Shown piece after piece: positions 1 to 5,027 of a DNA stretch of 5,027 bases. Position 1 is the stretch's first letter. The number at the start of each line of letters is the position of its first letter. A program made the position numbers and the translations under genes. The stretch spans positions 1 through 5,027 of the forward strand of contig URRT01000132.1 in assembly GCA_900550355.1 (NCBI GenBank), written 5' to 3'. The notes beneath the pieces were generated by a model. It did no database searches, was not told the DNA's origin, and saw only the letters and a program-made list of their open reading frames with translations. This stretch comes from an uncultured Collinsella sp. (GTDB taxonomy: Bacteria; Actinomycetota; Coriobacteriia; Coriobacteriales; Coriobacteriaceae).

Positions 1-42
1 TGACGATACGGTCGGCTAGAAATTCATCCGGCCATAAGCAAC

Positions 43-84
43 AAGGCCCCCGAGCAGCTTATTTGAACTGCTCGGGGGCCTTTT
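43..84 (+). terminator. Strong intrinsic terminator, best on + strand
   Basis: A perfect 15-bp GC-rich stem (43-57 paired with 68-82) closes a 10-nt loop and is followed on the + strand by a T-rich tail (TTTTAGTTT, 81-89). This is a textbook intrinsic terminator for a + strand gene lying to the left of the window. On the minus strand the same hairpin is followed by a poorer tail (CCTTGTTGCTT), so it may also stop transcription leaving argR, though less efficiently. The position, about 125 nt past the argR stop, fits a shared terminator between convergent genes. The + strand gene it would serve is outside the window; stop codons at 1-3 and 17-19 could belong to it but this cannot be shown. Confidence 0.85.
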
Positions 85-130
85 AGTTTGAAGCGGCCTG
101 GTGGGCGGTCTTTATACCGGCAAACAAGGG

Positions 131-158
131 GGGGGTACCAACCAACGTCGATACCCCC
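131..158 (-). terminator. Possible weak hairpin terminator after argR
   Basis: A 7-bp stem, GGGGGTA (131-137) with TACCCCC (152-158), encloses a 14-nt loop, 52 nt beyond the argR stop on the minus strand. The minus-strand sequence after it begins with more C residues and then TTGTTTG, which is a poor uridine tract. It could help end argR transcripts, or it could be incidental to the run of eight G residues at 128-135. Confidence 0.3.
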
Positions 159-209
159 TTACAAGCCACGATGTCAGCGCACACAGTGCAGAGCGCACGA
201 CCCGCACGC

Positions 210-647
210 CTACTTGCGAGAATTGCTCAGCTTATTGATCAGCGCCTCAAGACGCTCGCCGTCCTCGGCCGTCTGGGCAATAACCAAAATCGTATCGTTG
301 CCGGCAAGCGAGCCAAGCACATCGGGCAACTCTGCCGCATCAACGGCGGCGGCGATGCCGGAAGCCGTGCCAGGCTGAGCCTTGATCATAACCAGATTAT
401 CGGTACGCAAAACGCCCGTTACGAGCTCGGAAACCATACGCTGCAGGTGCAGGTCCTCTGCCAGAACATAGATACCCTCGGGGAGCTTACGCAGCCCCAT
501 ATCGGCAATATCGCGAGAGACAGTCGCCTGCGTGCAATCAAAGCCCATAGCACGGAGCTCATCGACCAGCACGCGCTGCGTACGGACGTCCTTATTGCGC
601 ACAATATCTCTAATGGCATCCTGGCGCCCATTGCGTTTTTTAGCCAT
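210..647 (-). CDS. argR: Arginine repressor ArgR/AhrC family
   Basis: This encodes a 145-residue transcription factor that, in the known family, forms hexamers with L-arginine and represses arginine synthesis genes or activates catabolic ones. Residues 1 to about 70 form the winged-helix DNA-binding domain. Its recognition helix contains the family signature TVSRDI (42-47; Ser44 and Arg45 are the conserved SR pair). Residues about 80-145 form the oligomerisation and arginine-binding domain, with GTAS at 93-96 and AGNDT at 115-119. Most family members have GDDT here, so the first Asp is Asn in this protein. The reading frame extends to a TTG at 680, but the ATG at 647 is preferred: it is preceded by a purine-rich GGAGAGAGGG (653-662), starts with the typical MAKKR, and gives the usual family length. 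It is the last minus-strand gene in the window, 132 bp after the glycosyltransferase, and probably has its own promoter. The family is certain; the regulon cannot be seen here. Confidence 0.95.
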   Translation of the reverse strand: MAKKRNGRQDAIRDIVRNKDVRTQRVLVDELRAMGFDCTQATVSRDIADMGLRKLPEGIYVLAEDLHLQRMVSELVTGVLRTDNLVMIKAQPGTASGIAAAVDAAELPDVLGSLAGNDTILVIAQTAEDGERLEALINKLSNSRK

Positions 648-652
648 ACAAA

Positions 653-662
653 CCCTCTCTCC
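653..662 (-). promoter_or_regulatory. Ribosome binding site that decides the argR start
   Basis: The minus-strand sequence GGAGAGAGGG ends 5 nt before the ATG at 647. It supports this start over the upstream in-frame TTG at 680. Confidence 0.7.
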
Positions 663-680
663 AAAAGATGGCGGAGACAA

Positions 681-695
681 TCAATCAGTGATTGA
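681..695. promoter_or_regulatory. 15-bp palindrome upstream of argR, candidate operator
   Basis: TCAATCA-G-TGATTGA is a perfect dyad with a single central base, centred 41 bp upstream of the argR ATG, inside the probable 5' leader or promoter. Known ARG boxes are imperfect 18-bp palindromes built on TGAAT/ATTCA half-sites. This element contains ATTGA and TCAAT but does not match that consensus closely. The symmetry is directly visible; the role as an operator, possibly for ArgR autoregulation, is inference. Confidence 0.35.
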
Positions 696-723
696 ATAGT
701 TTAACGCTATTTGAAGGCTTTTG

Positions 724-729
724 TGTATA
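724..729 (-). promoter_or_regulatory. Candidate -10 box for argR
   Basis: The minus strand reads TATACA here, four of six matches to TATAAT, about 77 nt upstream of the argR ATG in an AT-rich gap. No good -35 hexamer lies at 16-18 nt spacing (GAATTG or AGAATT at best), so this is a weak prediction. The large inverted repeat at 736-773 lies immediately upstream of it, over the -35 region. Confidence 0.25.
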
Positions 730-735
730 AGAACG

Positions 736-773
736 CATTTCGAAACAATTCTATGCAAATTTGTTTCGAAATG
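736..773. repeat. 13-bp perfect inverted repeat in the argR upstream region
   Basis: The left arm CATTTCGAAACAA (736-748) and right arm TTGTTTCGAAATG (761-773) are exact reverse complements separated by 12 nt. Each arm also contains the self-palindromic TTTCGAAA, at 738-745 and 764-771, with centres 26 bp apart. It begins 6 nt after the glycosyltransferase stop codon. A terminator for that gene is possible, but the stem is AT-rich, the loop is large, and the minus-strand tail (CGTTCTTATAC) has no uridine run. A paired protein-binding site controlling argR is the more likely reading. The central minus-strand TTTGCATA (752-759) resembles an actinobacterial ARG-box half-site, but only one half is clear. 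Confidence 0.5.
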
Positions 774-779
774 AGCCGT

Positions 780-1820
780 TTAGGCGGTTTTTGCACCCGT
801 CCGGTTAAGAAAAGCTGCCAGATGCGTACACATCACGCAGCGCGTGGGCTTGGCGCTGGCGATCGGCCCAAACAACAGACCGAGTCCCCGATGGTTGTCC
901 TTGAGCGCGGCGACCATCTGACGGGTTCGAGGCGCCTCGAGCATATCACGCATGCGGGCGGAACGCTCAATTGACGACACCCCATGCGGGCTCAGACACA
1001 AATTCTCGATGCAGGCGACCAGTCCGGCAAAGTAGAACTTTTGGCTTGCCAGCTTGAGCCGACCACCGCTATCTGCTTCCGAGAGTGAGTCCGCAAGCTC
1101 GTCGAGCGCTCGAGTGTCATCGGATATCCTGGCATACATGGTGGGATCAAAGGCATCTGTAAGCTTAGGTGCCACCGCGTGGAAACAAGCGTCGCCGCAG
1201 CCGGACACGAATCGTGCCTGCGAGAGCGCATAAGCCATAAACTCAACCGTACGGTACGCCTTGCCGCGCGACAGGCATGCCTCAAACAGCGAGCGGCTGT
1301 ACATCACGCCAGAGGTCTGAGCGACTAGGCCGCCTAAAATCAACTGAGGCAGCCCGGCCACCATCGAAGATTTGCCATCAATGGAAATATGAGTAGCATC
1401 CAAGACGCGCGAATGGCGCTCTCGATGTGCATCATAGCGGTCGAGCGACACCGTGGGGAACACCATGTCTGCCGCTGTATCGCACGCGATATCGACCATC
1501 TTGGAAAGGGACTGCGGAGCAAGCCACTCATCGGCGTTCATAGCGATGATTTGAGAGCCACGCGATGCAGCAAAACCGGCACGAAGACAAGCACCGCGCT
1601 TCGCGTCCTCGACGTCAATCAAATCAATATGGATGTCCCTGTCGGCAGCAACTTGAAGCGAATGGCGCACACCGGGCGCAGCATCGCGGCAGACAACGAC
1701 AATCTGCAAATCGTAGAGGTCTTGGTTCTGGATACTCTCGAGCGCACGCATCGCATAGCTGGGCGAACCTTCTACCACAAGGATCACCGAAAGTCGCGGA
1801 TGCGAGCCACGTCGAACCAA
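780..1820 (-). CDS. Glycosyltransferase, family 2-like (GT-A fold)
   Basis: This encodes a 346-residue protein resembling family 2 glycosyltransferases, which move a sugar from a nucleotide-sugar to an acceptor such as a cell-surface glycan. The N-terminus shows the expected strand and helix pattern: LSVILVVEG (10-18), then SIQNQDLYDLQIVVV (29-43). It is followed by AGFAASRGSQIIAMNADEWL (81-100), equivalent to the family's A-x-G-xx-(I/L)-xxx-D-x-D-D-W-L segment. The metal-binding DxD here reads N95-A-D97, so the first Asp is replaced. The C-terminal part, about 170-346, is not recognisable to me. No signal peptide or membrane helix is evident, so a cytoplasmic enzyme is likely. The TTG start is supported by GAGAGGA (1829-1835) 8 nt upstream and by an in-frame TGA at 1848-1850 that rules out a longer protein; the first internal ATG (residue 23) would remove the first core strand. 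Substrate and acceptor are unknown. It lies 161 bp after truA. Confidence 0.75.
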   Translation of the reverse strand: MVRRGSHPRLSVILVVEGSPSYAMRALESIQNQDLYDLQIVVVCRDAAPGVRHSLQVAADRDIHIDLIDVEDAKRGACLRAGFAASRGSQIIAMNADEWLAPQSLSKMVDIACDTAADMVFPTVSLDRYDAHRERHSRVLDATHISIDGKSSMVAGLPQLILGGLVAQTSGVMYSRSLFEACLSRGKAYRTVEFMAYALSQARFVSGCGDACFHAVAPKLTDAFDPTMYARISDDTRALDELADSLSEADSGGRLKLASQKFYFAGLVACIENLCLSPHGVSSIERSARMRDMLEAPRTRQMVAALKDNHRGLGLLFGPIASAKPTRCVMCTHLAAFLNRTGAKTA

Positions 1821-1828
1821 GTTATCCG

Positions 1829-1835
1829 TCCTCTC
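1829..1835 (-). promoter_or_regulatory. Ribosome binding site for the TTG-started glycosyltransferase
   Basis: GAGAGGA on the minus strand lies 8 nt upstream of the TTG at 1820. With the in-frame stop at 1848-1850 it fixes the start, because no ATG or GTG lies between the two. Confidence 0.65.
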
Positions 1836-1981
1836 GACAGCAATGAATCAAACCGTGGTTCATGGTACACCCCGCCAATAAAAGCAATGAGACACCGGTT
1901 GTATTGCACGCCAAGAACAGATGTTGCACACGCGCAGCCCACAGATGACAGGTGCCGACGCACGACGCGTCGAGCCCTCCC

Positions 1982-2806
1982 CTAGTCGAGCACGACAAGC
2001 TCGGCGGGATCGTAATCCACGCCCATAAACGTAAGGCCGCAGGCAGGAGCCGTGGGGCCCGCAGCGGTACGGTCGCAAGCATCGATGACCTCGCGCATCC
2101 ACTCGGGTTCACGGCGATGCATGCCAATCTCGACAAGCGTGCCCACGATCGTGCGGACCATCGAATGCAGAAACGCATTGCCCTCGATGGTAAACGTCAG
2201 GATGTCCTCGCCAAACGCAACCTCATGGCCAAACTCGGCACGCATCACGCAGCGGTGCGTGGGCTTGCCCACGGCAGACGCCACCTTGCAAAAGCTCTTG
2301 AAGTCCTGCTCGCCCAGCAGCGCGGGACAGGCCGCAGACATCGCCTCAACATCCAATGGGTAGCGATGCCACCACACCGCACCGCGCGAAAGCACAGGGC
2401 GCGCGTCGCGATCGGCAATACGGTACGTATACGTACGGGAACGCGCATCAAAGCGTGCAGAAAAGCCTTTACGGGCCTTGTAGACCTCGTTTATGGCGAT
2501 ATCTTTGGGCAGGAGGGCATCCATAGCCCTCAGCCACCTACGGCGCGTCAAAGCCAACTCAGCGTCCGTTACGGGCACGCTGATGAACTGTGCCACCGCA
2601 TGCACGCCGGCATCGGTACGCCCCGCACACGTCAGGTCGATCGGGCGGCGCAGGAGCGTCTCGATAGCGCGGCGCAACTCGCCCGCAACCGTCGTCTGAC
2701 CGGGCTGCTCGGCAAAGCCGCTGTAGGACGAGCCATCGTAGGCCACGCGGAAAACGAGCGTGGCATCGAGCTCGGGAATCGAATTGAAATCAGACGGCGC
2801 GGTCAT
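1982..2806 (-). CDS. truA: tRNA pseudouridine(38-40) synthase TruA
   Basis: This encodes a 274-residue enzyme that converts uridines 38, 39 and 40 in the anticodon stem-loop of tRNAs to pseudouridine. The hallmark CAGRTDAGVHA motif is present, with the catalytic aspartate at residue 65. Other family landmarks follow: an N-terminal VAYDGSSYSGF strand, FSARFDARSRTYTYRI in the middle, the FLHSMVRTIVGTLVEIG helix, and the closing APACGLTFMGVDY. The length is normal for the family. The frame opens at a TTG at 2821, but the ATG at 2806 is chosen because GGGAG (2812-2816) sits 5 nt before it. It follows rplQ, as in many Gram-positive genomes, but a strong terminator (2842-2872) stands between them. 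Expression therefore needs read-through or a promoter overlapping the terminator; no clear promoter is visible in the 35 nt left. The 3' neighbour is the glycosyltransferase, 161 bp on. Confidence 0.97.
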   Translation of the reverse strand: MTAPSDFNSIPELDATLVFRVAYDGSSYSGFAEQPGQTTVAGELRRAIETLLRRPIDLTCAGRTDAGVHAVAQFISVPVTDAELALTRRRWLRAMDALLPKDIAINEVYKARKGFSARFDARSRTYTYRIADRDARPVLSRGAVWWHRYPLDVEAMSAACPALLGEQDFKSFCKVASAVGKPTHRCVMRAEFGHEVAFGEDILTFTIEGNAFLHSMVRTIVGTLVEIGMHRREPEWMREVIDACDRTAAGPTAPACGLTFMGVDYDPAELVVLD

Positions 2807-2841
2807 GGACGCTCCCAACAAACAGGCAATGGCATTTCGAC

Positions 2842-2872
2842 AAAAAAAGAGGGGTACGCGAACGTACCCCTC
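2842..2872 (-). terminator. Intrinsic terminator at the end of the rpsK-rpsD-rpoA-rplQ operon
   Basis: Read on the minus strand, a perfect 10-bp stem GAGGGGTACG/CGTACCCCTC (2872-2863 with 2858-2849) with a 4-nt loop is followed directly by seven T residues (2848-2842). It starts 26 nt after the rplQ stop codon. This is a convincing terminator for the ribosomal-protein operon, placed 35 nt before the truA ATG. Confidence 0.93.
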
Positions 2873-2898
2873 GAATATAGCCTATGCAGACGGATTGT

Positions 2899-3366
2899 CT
2901 ACTCAGCGGTCTCCTCAGCAGGAGCCTCCTCGGCAGCCTCGACCTTCTTGGGAGCAGCGGCCTTCTTGGGGGCCGGAGCAGCCTTCTTAGCCTTAGGCGT
3001 GCAAGGCTCGGTGACGAGCTCCATGATAACGATGGGAGCGTTGTCGCCCTTGCGGTTACCGAGCTTCATGATGCGGGTGTAACCGCCGTTGCGGTCCTGC
3101 CACATGCCCTGAGCAGCCTTGTCGAAGATCTCGGCAACGAGCTGCTTATCGCCGAGCTTGGCGATAGCCAGACGACGAGAGTGCAGGTCGCCCTTCTTGG
3201 CCCAAGTGATGATCGGATCGACGACCGAACGCAGCGCCTTAGCGCGGGTCTCGGTGGTCTTGATGCGGTCGTTTTCGAAGAGGGCCTTAGCAAGGCTCTT
3301 CTTCATGGCCTTGGTGTGGCTCGCATCGGTGCCGAGCTTCAGGCCCTTCTTAACGTTGTGACGCAT
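2899..3366 (-). CDS. rplQ: 50S ribosomal protein L17, with C-terminal extension
   Basis: This encodes L17, a large-subunit protein located near the peptide exit tunnel. Residues 1 to about 118 are the conserved core: the MRHNVKKGLKLG start, the TKAMKKSLAKALF and RIKTTETRAKALR segments, and the closing GGYTRIMKLGNRKGDNAPIV. Residues about 119-155 add a low-complexity tail, first basic (Lys/Ala/Pro, about 125-141), then acidic (Glu/Ala, about 143-155). Similar tails are common in actinobacterial L17; the E. coli form lacks one. The ATG at 3366 has GAGGAG (3377-3382) 10 nt upstream. It lies 30 nt after rpoA, so the two are co-transcribed, and it is the last gene before the operon terminator. Confidence 0.98.
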   Translation of the reverse strand: MRHNVKKGLKLGTDASHTKAMKKSLAKALFENDRIKTTETRAKALRSVVDPIITWAKKGDLHSRRLAIAKLGDKQLVAEIFDKAAQGMWQDRNGGYTRIMKLGNRKGDNAPIVIMELVTEPCTPKAKKAAPAPKKAAAPKKVEAAEEAPAEETAE

Positions 3367-3396
3367 GGTCTAGTTTCTCCTCAAATATGCGAAGCA

Positions 3397-4338
3397 TTAA
3401 GCCTTCAGGCTCAGGCCCATGGACTCAAGCTTGTCCTTCACTTCCTCGATCGACTTAACACCGAAGTTACGGATGTTGAGCAGATCGTTCTCCGAGAACT
3501 CAACGAGCTGACGGACCGAGTGAATGCTGGCGCGCTTAAGGCAGTTGTAGGAACGGACGGAAAGGTCCAGATCCTCGATCTGCTTGTCCAGCTCGGCGTT
3601 GTCGTTGGTGACCTCGGGAGCGAAGATCGAAGCCTCCTCCTCGACCTCGGGGGTCTCGGCAAGGTTCATAAAGGCGGCCATATGCTGGTTGATGATATTG
3701 GCAGCCTGGACCACGGCGTCGCGCGGGGCGATGGAGCCGTTGGTCTCGATCTCGAGGACAAGGCGGTCGTAGTCGGTGTGCTGACCGACACGGCAAGCCT
3801 CAACGAGCTTGGCGCAACGGGAAACCGGCGAGTACAGCGAGTCGACGTGGATCACACCGATGGGATCGTTGTCGCGCTTGTTGGCCTCGCCAGAAACATA
3901 GCCGCGGCCATAGCCGATGCGCATGCTCATGGTGAGATGGCCACCCTCGGTGAGCGTAGCAATGTGCTGCTCGGGGTTGACCAGCTCAAACTCGGACGGA
4001 ATAAAGAAGTCCGCACCGGTGACCTCGCAGGGGCCGTCAACCGAGATGGTGGCGGTCGCCTCGTCGGTCGTGCCGAGAGCCCTGAAGACAAGACCCTTGA
4101 CATTCAGGACGATGTCGGTGACATCCTCGACCATGTTAGGGATGGTCATGAACTCGTGCTGCGCACCATCGATCTGAATAGCCTCGACGGCGGCACCCTC
4201 GAGCGAGGACAGAAGAACGCGACGAAGGGAGTTACCCAGCGTATCGCCGTAACCACGCTCGAGCGGCTCGACGGAGACACGAGCAGACGTCTCGTTGATC
4301 TCTTCGACCTGAACCTGAGGCCTAATGAATTCTGACAT
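3397..4338 (-). CDS. rpoA: DNA-directed RNA polymerase subunit alpha
   Basis: This encodes the 313-residue alpha subunit, whose dimer nucleates RNA polymerase assembly and whose C-terminal domain contacts UP elements and activators. The N-terminal domain (about 1-228) contains the assembly motif ERGYGDTLGNSLRRVLLSSL (27-46). An acidic linker (about 229-252) joins it to the C-terminal domain (about 253-313), with IEDLDLSVRSYNCLKRA (254-270) and NIRNFGVKSIEEVKDKL (288-304). Arg262, Asn265, Gly293, Lys295 and Ser296 line up with the DNA-contacting residues of E. coli alpha (Arg265, Asn268, Gly296, Lys298, Ser299). Length and domains are standard and nothing is missing. An ideal GGAGGT (4344-4349) sits 5 nt before the ATG. 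It lies 32 nt after rpsD and 30 nt before rplQ, in the conserved alpha operon order. Confidence 0.99.
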   Translation of the reverse strand: MSEFIRPQVQVEEINETSARVSVEPLERGYGDTLGNSLRRVLLSSLEGAAVEAIQIDGAQHEFMTIPNMVEDVTDIVLNVKGLVFRALGTTDEATATISVDGPCEVTGADFFIPSEFELVNPEQHIATLTEGGHLTMSMRIGYGRGYVSGEANKRDNDPIGVIHVDSLYSPVSRCAKLVEACRVGQHTDYDRLVLEIETNGSIAPRDAVVQAANIINQHMAAFMNLAETPEVEEEASIFAPEVTNDNAELDKQIEDLDLSVRSYNCLKRASIHSVRQLVEFSENDLLNIRNFGVKSIEEVKDKLESMGLSLKA

Positions 4339-4370
4339 GTATTACCTCCAGCCTCAGCAGCCCGGATGGA

Positions 4371-4967
4371 CTACTTAGAGTAGAGCTCGACGATGAGCTG
4401 CTCGTTGATATCACCGCTGATCTGCTCACGCGTCGGCAGAGCGAGCACGTTACCAGACAGCTTCTCGATATCGACCTCGAGCCAGCCAGGGACCTCAAAG
4501 CGCTCGGAGGAAATCAGGGCCTCCTTGATGGGGAGGAGGTCACGGAACTTCTCGCCGACAGCGACGACGTCGCCGGCCTTGACGCGGTAGGACGGGATGT
4601 CCACGCGCTTGCCGTTCACGGTGAAGTGACCGTGACGGACGGACTGACGAGCCTCTTTGCGGGTGCGGGCGAAGCCAAGACGGAAGACGACGTTGTCGAG
4701 GCGAGACTCAAGAATGATCATGAGGTTCTCACCGGTGACGCCGTTCATCTTACGGGCCTTGTTGAAGTAGCCGTGGAACTGCTTCTCCAGAACGCCATAG
4801 ATGAACTTGACCTTCTGCTTCTCGCGCAGCTGCATGCCGTACTCAGATTCCTTGCGACGGCGCTTGGGCTGACGGATAGATTCCTTCTTGCTGCTGTAAC
4901 CGAGCTCAGCGGGATCGATCCCGAGCTGACGGCAGCGCTTAAGAACAGGAGTCCTGTCGATTGCCAT
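4371..4967 (-). CDS. rpsD: 30S ribosomal protein S4
   Basis: This encodes the 198-residue S4, a primary 16S rRNA-binding protein that starts assembly of the small-subunit body and contributes to decoding accuracy; in some bacteria it also represses its own operon. The N-terminal part (about 1-87) includes RQPKRRRKESEYGMQLREKQ. The S4 RNA-binding domain (about 88-150) carries ESRLDNVVFRLGFARTRKEA and QSVRHGHFTVNGKRVDIPSY. The C-terminus ends in the typical INEQLIVELYSK. There is one cysteine (Cys12), so this is the zinc-less form; the N-terminus MAIDRTPVLKRCR differs from the usual MARYTGP start. The ATG at 4967 has AAAGGA (4978-4983) 10 nt upstream. It lies 19 nt after rpsK and 32 nt before rpoA. 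No autoregulatory RNA fold could be judged from the short leader. Confidence 0.98.
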   Translation of the reverse strand: MAIDRTPVLKRCRQLGIDPAELGYSSKKESIRQPKRRRKESEYGMQLREKQKVKFIYGVLEKQFHGYFNKARKMNGVTGENLMIILESRLDNVVFRLGFARTRKEARQSVRHGHFTVNGKRVDIPSYRVKAGDVVAVGEKFRDLLPIKEALISSERFEVPGWLEVDIEKLSGNVLALPTREQISGDINEQLIVELYSK

Positions 4968-4986
4968 ATTGATACGATCCTTTCAG

Positions 4987-5027
4987 TTACACGCGGCGAC
5001 GCTTCTTGGGGCGGCAGCCGTTGTGCG
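4987..5027 (-). CDS. rpsK: 30S ribosomal protein S11, C-terminal end only
   Basis: Only the last 12 codons and the TAA stop (4987-4989) are in the window, and the gene continues beyond its right edge. The translated end is HNGCRPKKRRRV, nearly identical to the conserved C-terminus of S11 (HNGCRPPKKRRV in E. coli). S11 forms part of the 30S platform and contacts 16S rRNA around the E site. The location directly upstream of rpsD is the expected alpha operon order. Confidence 0.93.
   Translation of the reverse strand, partial: HNGCRPKKRRRV

Noticed and set aside
171..695. A 174-codon + strand frame over argR
   Set aside because: The opposite strand encodes a clear ArgR, and this frame has no recognisable motif.
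736..773. The inverted repeat as an intrinsic terminator of the glycosyltransferase
   Set aside because: The stem is AT-rich, the loop is 12 nt, and no uridine run follows on the minus strand, so it was listed as a repeat and candidate regulatory site instead.
1963..1972. The palindrome CGACGCGTCG shortly after the truA stop
   Set aside because: It is a short GC-rich dyad with no loop space or T tract, and such palindromes are common by chance in this base composition.
1822..2178. A 118-codon minus-strand frame overlapping the end of truA and the gap after it
   Set aside because: Most of it lies inside truA in another frame; the Cys/Arg/Leu-rich translation looks non-coding. Only its last 13 codons were kept, as a speculative short-ORF finding.
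1952..3082. A 376-codon open frame on the + strand antisense to truA
   Set aside because: It spans truA, the operon terminator and the end of rplQ, and its product is Arg/His-rich low-complexity sequence typical of a shadow frame.
2884..4335. A 483-codon open frame on the + strand antisense to rplQ and rpoA
   Set aside because: It is fully overlapped by two unmistakable essential genes, its translation is a Leu/Asp/Val-rich mirror of their codon bias, and it has no family resemblance. Long antisense frames are expected opposite highly biased ribosomal genes.
1..5027. CRISPR array, mobile element, tRNA or toxin-antitoxin locus
   Set aside because: No spaced direct repeats, transposase-like protein, tRNA fold or small paired ORFs could be seen; the gene order is conserved housekeeping.

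Overview
The window is a stretch of bacterial chromosome, moderately high in GC, with every recognisable gene on the minus strand. In transcription order, from high to low coordinates, the genes are: the 3' end of rpsK (S11), rpsD (S4), rpoA (RNA polymerase alpha), rplQ (L17), a strong intrinsic terminator, truA (tRNA pseudouridine synthase), a family-2-like glycosyltransferase, and argR (arginine repressor). The order rpsK-rpsD-rpoA-rplQ-truA is the classic 'alpha operon' arrangement of Gram-positive bacteria. The zinc-less, actinobacterial-looking S4 N-terminus, the Lys/Ala/Glu-rich tail on L17 and the base composition suggest an actinobacterium. My best guess is a gut-type Coriobacteriia (Collinsella or a relative). 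That is inference from general resemblance, not a database match.

Region by region (+ coordinates): 1-209 has no gene and holds a strong hairpin terminator (43-84), best read on the + strand, plus a weaker G-rich hairpin (131-158) just beyond the end of argR. argR occupies 210-647. The 132-bp gap 648-779 is AT-rich and carries a 13-bp perfect inverted repeat and a separate 15-bp palindrome, making it a likely control region for argR. The glycosyltransferase occupies 780-1820 and uses a TTG start. The 161-bp gap 1821-1981 has no convincing promoter and contains a 13-codon ORF abutting the glycosyltransferase start. truA occupies 1982-2806, and 2807-2898 holds the operon terminator. rplQ (2899-3366), rpoA (3397-4338), rpsD (4371-4967) and the end of rpsK (4987-5027) follow with gaps of 30, 32 and 19 nt and good Shine-Dalgarno sequences, so they are clearly co-transcribed.

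Functionally this is mostly core machinery: two small-subunit proteins, one large-subunit protein and the polymerase alpha subunit made from one mRNA, followed by a tRNA-modifying enzyme. The glycosyltransferase and the arginine regulator form a less conserved tail. I found no new defence, mobile or biosynthetic system here. The items most worth a second look are the symmetric DNA elements upstream of argR, the terminator placed only 35 nt before truA, and the glycosyltransferase with a degenerate metal-binding motif.
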